The notes under the pieces: model-generated | What the model saw: only the letters and a program-made list of their open reading frames with translations | Database searches by the model: none | Told to the model about the DNA's origin: nothing | In this document: positions 1 to 5,957 of the stretch, one piece after another | Numbering within the stretch: position 1 is the stretch's first letter | How the letters are laid out: every line of letters starts with the position of its first letter | Program-made: the position numbers and the translations under genes | Source: Phaeobacter sp. A36a-5a | GTDB lineage: Bacteria; Pseudomonadota; Alphaproteobacteria; Rhodobacterales; Rhodobacteraceae | Length of the DNA: 64,000 bases | Assembly: GCF_037911135.1 (NCBI RefSeq) | Contig: NZ_JBBLYU010000002.1 | Span: 1-64,000, forward strand | Direction: 5' to 3'

Positions 1-262
1 GTATGCATCCTTGGCCGTGCAGGCGGAGAAGGTGCTGAAGCTCGATCCCTTTGTCGGGCATCTGTTTGTGTTCCGGGGCCGTCGGGGTGATCTGATCAAA
101 ATCATTTGGTGGGATGGCCAAGGCGCGTGTTTGTTCTCGAAGCGCCTGGAACGCGGCAAGTTTGTGTGACCTGCCACCAAGGAAGGCAAAGTGTCCCTCT
201 CGCCTGCGCAACTGGCGATGCTTCTGGAGGGCATCGACTGGCGCACGCCGGGTAGAACCTAG
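1..262 (+). pseudogene. tnpB: IS66 TnpB (Orf2-type) fragment with internal nonsense codon
   Basis: Reading from base 2 gives a typical IS66 Orf2 protein, including the stretch GHLFVFRGRRGDLIKIIWWD and then LFSKRLERGKFV. At 167-169 a TGA replaces the codon expected for the Trp of the family's FVWP motif. The same frame continues past it with recognisable TnpB sequence (KEGKVSLSPAQLAMLLEGID) to a TAG at 260-262, so this is a point nonsense mutation and not the natural end. The N-terminal part is missing because the window starts inside the gene. TnpB is an accessory protein needed for IS66 transposition; its exact role is not settled. Confidence 0.85.
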
Positions 263-320
263 AGACCTTTGCGCGCAGGTTAGGATTCCTTACGCAAATC
301 CAATGGTGTAGGCTGCAGCC

Positions 321-1826
321 ATGATGGCCGAAGCGATGACATTGCCGGAAGATTACGGAGAGCTCAAAGAGTTCACGACCCAGCTTCTTGCCGAGATCAA
401 AGCCCAGGCCATGCTGATTGAGAAGCTTCTCCACCAGGTCGCGGGGCAAAAGGCCTGGCGCTAAGGATCGACCTCAGAACAGACCAAGCAGCTCATGTTG
501 GCGCTTGAGGCAAGCGAAGTGGCCGAGGCCGCGATGACGGCCAAGATGAAGCCTCCCCAAATGAGCCCAAGGACAAACCAAAGCGCCGTCCGATCCCGGA
601 CCACATCCCACGCAATAACATCGAACTCTTGCCGCCAAAAGATCACTGCACATGCGGCGGTGCATTGCGCCAGATCGGCGAGGACGTGACCGAAGAACTG
701 GAATATGTGCCGGGACGGTTCGTCGTGAACAAGATCACCCGCCGGCGCTTTGCCTGCAAACGCTGCGAGCAGTTCACCCAGGCTATCCTTCCATCTCGCC
801 CCATCGAACGCGGTCGCCCAGGGCCCGGGTTGCTGGCGCATGTCTTGGTCAGCAAATATGCCGACCACTTACCGCTGTATCGCCAGAGCCAAATCTTCGA
901 ACGCGATGGACTTGATCTCGACCGTTCCACCTTGGCGGACTGGGTTGGCAAAACGACAACGCTTTTGGCCCCACTGGCAGATGCCATCGGCAAGCACGCC
1001 TTGAAGGGCAAGGCCATCTTCACCGACGATACACCCGTCAACATGCTCGCACCCGGAACGGGCAAGACCAAGACCGGACGCCTTTGGGTCTATGGCCGTG
1101 ATGAACGGCCATGGGGCAGCGATGCGCCTCCCGCTGCTTGGTATCAGTTCTCCGAAGACCGGCGCGGGGCGCACCCGAAGGATCATCTCAGCAAATACAA
1201 AGGCTGGATGCACGCCGATGGTTATGCTGGGTATGAGGAGCTTTATCGCGACCACGGCATCAAAGAGGTCGTCTGCATGGCCCACATCCGGCGCAAGTTC
1301 GTGGATGTTCATCGATCTCAGGGCTCAAGCATCGCCGAAGAAGCGATCCTGCGGATCAGCCAGCTCTACGCCGTTGAGAAAGAGGCGCGCGGTTCACCGC
1401 CAGATCAGCGTGTTGCCATCCGGCAGGCCAAGGCCACACCTGTCTTCGATGACCTGCAGGATTGGCTGGGTAGGCAACTCACGATCATATCGGGCAAATC
1501 CCCGCTCGCTCAGGCGATCCGATATGCGCTGACGCGCACGCGGCGGCTCAGGCCTTACTTGGCCAATGGTATCCTAGATACTCGACAACAACACAGCCGA
1601 ACGCGCCATGCGGGCTATCGCTTTGGGCCGCAAAAACTACCTCTTCGTCGGTTCACCCGCCGGTGGCCGCGCCGCTGCCGTGGCATACACGCTCATAGAA
1701 ACGGCAAAACTCAACGGCGTTGATCCCCAAACCTGGCTCGCTGACACCATCGCGCGCATCCCCGACTACAAGATCACCCGCGTGAACGACCTGCTGCCTT
1801 GGGTAAACGGAAAGGTTATCTCATGA
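321..1826 (+). pseudogene. tnpC: IS66 TnpC transposase, broken by one stop and two frameshifts
   Basis: The N-terminus (leucine-rich, LIEKLLHQVAGQK) starts at ATG 321 and meets an in-frame TAA at 462-464. The family sequence then resumes (EQTKQLMLALEASEVAEA) in the same frame. A one-base loss near 565-568 moves the reading to the frame that carries the zinc-finger-like region (CTCGGALRQIGEDVTEEL) and the main DDE-type core (FTDDTPVNML, HADGYAGYEELY). A one-base gain near 1580 (ILDT in place of ILD-L-DNNTAERAM) shifts the conserved C-terminus (DNNTAERAMRAIALGRKNYL) into a third frame ending at 1826. The whole-length family is about 500 residues, and all parts are present but unlinked. Confidence 0.9.
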
Positions 1827-2278
1827 CTGCTGAACGTCCTGCACTTGGTCTGCGTCAGGCTTCTTTGTCTTTGACCGAATACGACCCCAGATGGGCTGAA
1901 TTGTTTGCCAAAGAAGCCGCGTTGATCGCACAGGCTCTGCCAGATGTGCAATTTGATATCGACCATATCGGCAGCACCTCAGTACCCGGTCTGACAGCAA
2001 AACCCATCTTGGACATTGCCATGCGCTCAACCCACGAAGAGCAGATTGCGACCGCTCTTACGAAGTTGGGTTACATCGACAGAGGCATTCGAAGCGGGCG
2101 GCTGTCTATCCGGCTGCGAGATGGTGACATCAGAACCCACAATCTGCACCTGTACCATCCCGACGATGCCGATTGCCGCGATCAAATCGCCTTCCGTGAC
2201 GCGCTACGAGGCAACCCAATACTCCGGCATCAATACGAACACCTTAAACAGACGCTTGTCGAAGAACTCGGTGACTGA
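1823..2278 (+). pseudogene. GrpB/UPF0157 family protein, C-terminus cut off by the IS3 insertion
   Basis: The 151-residue reading frame has the GrpB-family pattern: YDPRW near the start, the signature HIGSTSVPGLTAKPILDI, and THNLHLY followed by FRDALRGNP. Members belong to the nucleotidyltransferase fold and some are fused to dephospho-CoA kinase; no precise reaction is established. I chose ATG 1823, which has a GGAAAGG ribosome site upstream and overlaps the tnpC stop. The last codons run straight into the left end of the IS3 element, and the TGA stop (2276-2278) consists of the first three bases of the insertion sequence. Family members usually run on for another 15-25 residues, so the natural C-terminus is missing and the bases right of the element do not supply it. 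Confidence 0.75.
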
Positions 2279-2288
2279 GCTACTCCCC
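2276..2288 (+). repeat. Left terminal inverted repeat of IS3 element
   Basis: TGAGCTACTCCCC, exact inverse of 3586-3598. Its first three bases act as the stop codon of the truncated GrpB-like gene. Confidence 0.85.
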
Positions 2289-2355
2289 GAAAATCGGACA
2301 CTGACGTAAGCTACAATTTGCTGTCTGTTGATCTTCGACGCAGAGGAGATCAGAG

Positions 2356-2649
2356 ATGTCGAAACGGAAGAACCATTCGCCTAAGTTCAAGGCCAAGGTC
2401 GCGCTTGAGGCTTTGAAGGGCGAGCGGACTGTCGCTGAGCTGGCAAGCCAATTTGGCGTTCATCCGACAATGATCCATAGCTGGAAGCGGGCGCTCCTGG
2501 AGGGCGCGTCCGGCGTATTCGAGCGTGGCGGCAAGAGAACCCCGGAGATTGATGAAGAGCAGGTCAAAGAATTGCACGCCAAGATCGGGGAGCTGGCCGT
2601 TGCCAACGATTTTTTGTCACGAAAGCTCAAACCCTGGATCGGCAAGTGA
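2356..2649 (+). CDS. IS3-family OrfA (helix-turn-helix transposase subunit)
   Basis: This 97-residue protein has the IS3 OrfA layout: a basic N-terminus (MSKRKNHSPKFKAKVALEAL), a helix-turn-helix (TVAELASQFGVHPTMIHSWK) that binds the element ends, and a C-terminal leucine-type helix (VKELHAKIGELAVANDFL) for oligomerisation and contact with OrfB. A ribosome site (GAGGAG) precedes ATG 2356. In IS3 elements a -1 ribosomal frameshift near the end of orfA normally makes the OrfAB transposase; the two genes overlap here by four bases (GTGA at 2646-2649). OrfA itself looks intact. Confidence 0.88.
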   Translation: MSKRKNHSPKFKAKVALEALKGERTVAELASQFGVHPTMIHSWKRALLEGASGVFERGGKRTPEIDEEQVKELHAKIGELAVANDFLSRKLKPWIGK

Positions 2650-3559
2650 GGCGGAAAATGATCGGACCTGCCAATGCCAATGCCAATGCCAATCTGCCCA
2701 TTGGCAAGCAATGCAAGCTGCTGTCGATCCCGCGGTCTTCGTTTTATTATCAGCCCAAGGGCGAGACGGTGCTGAACCTGGCGCTAATGCGCCTGATCGG
2801 CGAGCAGTTTCTGGAAACGCCGTTCTTCGGTGTTCGGCAGATGACTTGGCATCTTCGCAACGAAGGCCTTCTGGTGAACGCGAAACGGATCAGACGGTTG
2901 ATGCGGCTCATGGGCTTGATGCCGATCTGCCAAAAGCCCAACACCCGCTGCCTGACAGTACATGCAAAGCATGTGCGAGAGGGGGCAAGGCGGCGAAGGG
3001 CCACAAGACGTATCCCTACTTGTTGCGAGGGTTGCGCGTCGACCGGCCCAACCAGGTCTGGGCCGCAGACATCACCTGCCAGCCAATGCGACGGGGCTTC
3101 TTGTATCTGGTAGCGATCATGGACTGGCATACCCGCAAGGTTCTGGCCTGGCGCATCTCGAACACGCTGGAAGCCGACTTCTGTGTCGAGGCTCTGAATG
3201 AGGCGATCCACCGCTTCGGCCCGCCAGAGATCATGAACACCGACCAGGGGAGCCAATTCACGTCCTTTGCCTGGACAGATCGTCTGCGCCGCTCCGGCGT
3301 GCGCATCTCGATGGATGGCAAGGGTCGGTTCCTCGACAATATCTTTGTCGAACGGCTCTGGCGCAGCCTGAAATACGAGTGCGTCTACTTGCACGCATGG
3401 GAAACAGGATCAGAAGCAAAGGTGGGCGTCGGCAAGTGGGTCGAATTCTACAACCGCAAACGCCCCCATTCCGCCCTTGGTGGCAAACCTCCGGCCGTGG
3501 TTTATTGGCTGAGAAAAGACGAAACCCAAACAGGTCAGCAGGAGCAGAGAGTAGCTTAA
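2646..3559 (+). pseudogene. IS3-family OrfB DDE transposase, frameshifted
   Basis: The first part, from GTG 2646, reads KQCKLLSIPRSSFYYQPKGE and FFGVRQMTWHLRNEGLLVN, the usual IS3 OrfB N-terminus. Around 2975-2990 the sequence changes frame, and the integrase core continues in another frame to 3559. That part carries all three catalytic acids: Asp in WAADIT, Asp in NTDQGSQFTS, and Glu in NIFVERLWRSLKYE. The region around the break (KPNTRCLTVHAKHVRE) differs from the family's KPNTSKPAKGHK, so a short insertion or several changes occurred. No single frame joins the DNA-contact part to the catalytic core. Confidence 0.85.
2670..2693 (+). repeat. Four tandem copies of GCCAAT inside orfB
   Basis: Four perfect GCCAAT units encode a run of alternating Asn and Ala (PANANANANLPI). 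The length is a multiple of three, so gain or loss of units would keep the frame. Related transposases have a short non-repetitive linker here. Confidence 0.85.
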
Positions 3560-3585
3560 GTTACGCCGAAAGCTGTCCAACGATT

Positions 3586-3598
3586 GGGGAGTAGCTCA
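3586..3598 (-). repeat. Right terminal inverted repeat of IS3 element
   Basis: GGGGAGTAGCTCA, the exact inverse of the left end at 2276-2288. Confidence 0.85.
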
Positions 3599-3620
3599 CA
3601 TTCAATACTGAAAGATGACC

Positions 3621-3645
3621 TTCAGAAAATTTCAGAAAATTTCAG
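3621..3645 (+). repeat. Direct repeat TTCAGAAAAT x2 plus TTCAG upstream of the accessory genes
   Basis: TTCAGAAAAT occurs twice in tandem (3621-3640), followed by TTCAG, and TTTCAGG follows at 3652-3658. The 146-base stretch 3599-3744 between the IS3 end and the first accessory gene holds no open frame and must contain that gene's promoter. The repeat could be a regulator site, but no operator of a known family is recognised. Confidence 0.5.
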
Positions 3646-3744
3646 CACCAGTTTCAGGACATCTGACCTCAGCGACCTGATGATGATTGTGCAAGGTTCA
3701 TAAAGACAGGGCCTGCTGCCAATCATCAAAGCGAGGAACTCACT

Positions 3745-4416
3745 ATGTCTACCCTTTTGACAATTAACGTAAAAAATCTTGAGCCGGCAACACAGGGCTT
3801 CTTCTTTTTCCAAGAGCCGGCAAACTATACTGGCGGTGCAACGGTGTATTCGAACAGTCTCTTTGCAGAGAACCTTGCCAACTATGGTTCGTCTGGCTCA
3901 ATCCTGACCTTTCAGGTTGATCTGCAGTATTATGCGGGCATTCAGGAGGCCCATTCTGCGCCGGCCGTTGGCCAGTCCTCAGGCTATTCGTCTGCGAGCC
4001 GTGCGATCGATCTTGCGCCTGCTGGTGGCGGCGCTGCCAATGACTCCACGACCGCCAGCGTAAGCCCCGCACTTGGCCTATCGACACCGACGAACGAGGC
4101 CGGCGTACAGCCTGGCGCATTCCGGATCAACACACCGAGCTTCTCTTCACCGCCCTTCTACAACGTCGGCTCCGCGGTATCTGTAAACGGGGGGATCGTC
4201 TTGTCGAACTTCGTTCAGGCAAATCCACAGTCGCACGTCGATTGCGAGCCGATCCTGAAATACTACGTTGCGACAGGGACCTACACGCCTGGCACGGTGA
4301 TGGATTTCACCGCTGCGTCAAAAACCTCGGCACTGTGTGATTTCACTGGGGGCTACACTGTGATTGACGTGGAGCTGGCAGCTAATGGGGATTGGAACAT
4401 CACCAGCCGGACCTAG
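3745..4416 (+). CDS. Uncharacterised protein, paralogue A of an island pair
   Basis: I do not recognise a family for this 223-residue protein. It starts at ATG 3745 after a GAGGAA ribosome site. The sequence is rich in Ser, Thr, Gly, Asn and aromatic residues with short alternating hydrophobic stretches (LLTINVKNLEPATQGFFFFQ), suggesting an all-beta fold. There is no signal peptide or membrane segment. Cysteines occur only near the C-terminus (SHVDCEPILKYY, SALCDFTGGY). The next gene encodes a clear relative: both share the pattern LTI-x-NL at the start, PANY, GSS-x-L-FQ, VLS-x-(Y/F)V, SH-x-x-C-x-P-x-x-K(Y/F)YV and LCDFT-x-GY. The conserved Cys pair could form a disulfide or bind a metal. Base composition is visibly less GC-rich than the flanking core genes. 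Confidence 0.75.
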   Translation: MSTLLTINVKNLEPATQGFFFFQEPANYTGGATVYSNSLFAENLANYGSSGSILTFQVDLQYYAGIQEAHSAPAVGQSSGYSSASRAIDLAPAGGGAANDSTTASVSPALGLSTPTNEAGVQPGAFRINTPSFSSPPFYNVGSAVSVNGGIVLSNFVQANPQSHVDCEPILKYYVATGTYTPGTVMDFTAASKTSALCDFTGGYTVIDVELAANGDWNITSRT

Positions 4417-4485
4417 GCTGATCTTTCTTTGTCCCTGGTGGAACTTCGGAGCAGTTTAGGCTGGGCCGTAGAATGGACTGCACTC

Positions 4486-5190
4486 ATGCCGTACACGCTG
4501 ACCATAGTAATCAGGAACCTGTCTCAATCTAAAATGCAGTTCTATGCGTTTCAGCACCCTGCAAATTACCAGAGTTCAGGAAGTGTACTTCAGTCGTCAT
4601 CGGCCAGCTTGGCTACGGGTGCAGTCCTCCCCTACAAATCATCTGGGTCCACGCTTCAGTTTCAATTTGAACGACAACCTTATGTGGCCGCATTTAGCAA
4701 TCAAGCTAAACTCGCCATGCTTGTGAAGCCGCAACCTTATGAAAATGCTTCTCAAACGTCCGTTGTTGCCAAATGGCCAATTGCTCTGACGCCAAAAGAC
4801 CAGACCAAGCAGGTGCCCAATAATACTCAGTTGACGGTCGGGTCGCTCGGTTTATCCATGCCGGCCTACGCGTCAGGCATCCCTGAAGGGAACTTTGGTA
4901 TCCAGATACCAAGCTACACTCCCACTGGTGGTTTGAAGCTCCACTGCGGCAATGGGATCAAGGTGAGAAACACGCAGGTCGTCTTGTCCAGCTACGTCAC
5001 CCCCGCACCAGTCAGTCACATATTCTGCGCGCCAAAACCGAAATTCTACGTAAAGACAGGCAATCACCCCGTCGGATCACCCATTTCGTTTTCGGTCGCA
5101 GGGGCTGTTCTGTGCGATTTCACTCAGGGCTATTCCACCTGCAACGTGGACTATCAGTCAGACGGCACATTCACAGTCCACCGCCAATAA
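4486..5190 (+). CDS. Uncharacterised protein, paralogue B of an island pair
   Basis: This 234-residue protein is related along its length to the one encoded just upstream. Shared landmarks are LTIVIRNL, HPANYQSSG, GSTLQFQFERQPY, VLSSYVTPAPVSHIFCAP, KFYVKTG and AVLCDFTQGY. It has three further Cys residues (KLHCGNGI, SHIFCAP and STCNVDY), one of them at the position of the paralogue's SH-x-x-C. I place the start at ATG 4486, where the similarity to the paralogue begins; an earlier in-frame TTG at 4429 would add 19 unlike residues. The spacing after the first gene is 69 bases, and a GC-rich hairpin follows the stop. No signal peptide is seen, so a cytoplasmic location or a leaderless export route is possible. 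Function unknown; tandem duplication is the likeliest origin. Confidence 0.75.
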   Translation: MPYTLTIVIRNLSQSKMQFYAFQHPANYQSSGSVLQSSSASLATGAVLPYKSSGSTLQFQFERQPYVAAFSNQAKLAMLVKPQPYENASQTSVVAKWPIALTPKDQTKQVPNNTQLTVGSLGLSMPAYASGIPEGNFGIQIPSYTPTGGLKLHCGNGIKVRNTQVVLSSYVTPAPVSHIFCAPKPKFYVKTGNHPVGSPISFSVAGAVLCDFTQGYSTCNVDYQSDGTFTVHRQ

Positions 5191-5200
5191 CGACTTGTTG

Positions 5201-5220
5201 CGGGGCCTTGTTGGGCCCCG
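5201..5220 (+). terminator. Possible terminator hairpin after the paralogue pair
   Basis: CGGGGCC (5201-5207) pairs perfectly with GGCCCCG (5214-5220) across a six-base loop, 10 bases after the stop of the second paralogue. No T-run follows, so it may end or only weaken transcription into the next gene. Confidence 0.45.
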
Positions 5221-5279
5221 GGAAACACTTCGCCGTATGGCGATCTCCCTCAAATCTATGGCGAATAAGGAATTTAGAT

Positions 5280-5675
5280 ATGACACTTCTTAAACGACTT
5301 GCTGCCACCCTCGTGCTGTTGGTTGCCTTGCCTGCCCTTGCGCATGCTGCATGCACAGCAACCAATAATACCGAATATTCTGCCGCCATTGCCCATGGCC
5401 ACGCATACACGAAGCACTCAGCCGAATTTGTACATGGAAAGGTAATCGATGGCTTGGCATTCCCCGATCCGACGATTGCCAATGCGGATGAATTCGCAAC
5501 ATTCCTTCTGGGGATTATGAACGCTCCGACGGAGTCCAAGCCCTTGGCCAACAGTCGCTATGCATACTGGCATACGCCCACCGGTACGGTCATCATCACA
5601 AATGATAATGCCAACGACTGCGGCACCGCGTTTCGTCCATTGACCGGCAAGACCTACTACGACAACCTAAGTTGA
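5280..5675 (+). CDS. Small secreted protein with a polymorphic-toxin-like RNase domain (candidate)
   Basis: This 131-residue protein begins at ATG 5280 after an AAGGAA site and has a clear Sec signal peptide (MTLLKRL, hydrophobic core, LPALAHA) with a likely cut before Ala-Cys at residues 24-25. The mature part of about 108 residues contains HAYTKHSAEF, then a helix-like section (ADEFATFLLGIMNAP), SRYAYWHTPTGTVIITND, DCGTAFRP and GKTYYDNL. From memory of polymorphic toxin families, the order H-x-x-x-K-H, R-x-A-Y-W, TGTV-x-I, GTAF-x-P resembles C-terminal tRNase-type domains of CdiA-like contact toxins; this is recall, not a search. Here the domain stands alone behind a signal peptide. A 57-residue gene follows and could encode immunity. 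Two Cys in the mature form (25 and about 114) could form a disulfide after export. Alternative: an unrelated secreted enzyme. Confidence 0.6.
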   Translation: MTLLKRLAATLVLLVALPALAHAACTATNNTEYSAAIAHGHAYTKHSAEFVHGKVIDGLAFPDPTIANADEFATFLLGIMNAPTESKPLANSRYAYWHTPTGTVIITNDNANDCGTAFRPLTGKTYYDNLS

Positions 5676-5693
5676 GTTCAGTCCTAAATCCAT

Positions 5694-5721
5694 GCCGCCT
5701 CTCCGATTTGAGGAGGGCGGC
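5694..5721 (+). promoter_or_regulatory. Strong hairpin between the toxin-like gene and its small neighbour
   Basis: GCCGCC (5694-5699) pairs with GGCGGC (5716-5721), and CTCC (5701-5704) with GGAG (5712-5715). The hairpin sits 18 bases after the stop of the secreted protein and just before the ribosome site of the 57-residue gene, and is followed by AGATTTAAT. It may attenuate transcription or alter the ratio of the two products. Confidence 0.5.
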
Positions 5722-5742
5722 AGATTTAATGAGGAAAGCGCA

Positions 5743-5916
5743 ATGCCTGACAAATCTCCAAACACGTTGACCGCAACAGAGTGCATGGCTTTGGCTAACT
5801 GTCTGAATCATATGATTTCACAGACAGAAACGGACGAATTTTCTACCCTTGTAGGTATTGACAAGGAAAGCGCGAAGTCCCTGATGATCAAGCTAAAAAC
5901 TATGATCGCAAACTGA
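5743..5916 (+). CDS. 57-residue acidic/helical protein, candidate immunity partner
   Basis: ATG 5743 follows a strong GAGGAAAG ribosome site and gives MPDKSPNTLTATECMALANC to IKLKTMIAN. The protein has no signal peptide or membrane segment and looks all-helical: ECMALANCLNHMI, then an acidic linker (SQTETDEFSTLVG), then a charged C-terminal helix. I do not recognise a named family. Its position 67 bases after a secreted toxin-like protein, its small size and its expected cytoplasmic location fit an immunity protein, but this rests on context. A strong terminator follows directly. Alternative: a small regulatory or chaperone protein. Confidence 0.6.
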   Translation: MPDKSPNTLTATECMALANCLNHMISQTETDEFSTLVGIDKESAKSLMIKLKTMIAN

Positions 5917-5929
5917 CCAGAAGCTCGTG

Positions 5930-5955
5930 AACATTGCCCCTACCAGGGCAATGTT
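5930..5955. terminator. Bidirectional terminator between convergent island operons
   Basis: AACATTGCCC (5930-5939) pairs perfectly with GGGCAATGTT (5946-5955) over a six-base loop. It lies 13 bases after the plus-strand 57-residue gene and immediately after the stop of the minus-strand protease, so it can serve both. Confidence 0.8.
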
Positions 5956-5957
5956 GC

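Larger units (their letters stand above)
1..1826 (+). mobile_element. IS66-family element, decayed, left part outside the window
   Basis: The end of tnpB and a whole-length tnpC-type transposase lie in the usual IS66 order on the plus strand. Both frames are broken: a nonsense codon in tnpB, and a stop plus two frameshifts in tnpC. The element therefore cannot supply its own transposase. The left end lies before base 1 and I could not recognise a right terminal inverted repeat, so the outer limits are approximate. The stop codon of tnpC overlaps the start of the next gene. Confidence 0.85.
2276..3598 (+). mobile_element. IS3-family insertion sequence (1323 bp), transposase frameshifted
   Basis: The ends match over 13 bases (TGAGCTACTCCCC at 2276-2288 and its reverse complement at 3586-3598), with weaker similarity further in. 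Inside are orfA and orfB of the IS3 type on the plus strand. The flanking triplets differ (GAC on the left, CAT on the right), so no target duplication survives. This implies a deletion or recombination next to the element after insertion. orfB carries a frameshift near 2980, so the copy is probably inactive. Confidence 0.9.

Noticed and set aside
2273-3601. Target-site duplication around the first IS3 element
   Set aside because: The flanking triplets are GAC and CAT and do not match, so no duplication can be claimed.
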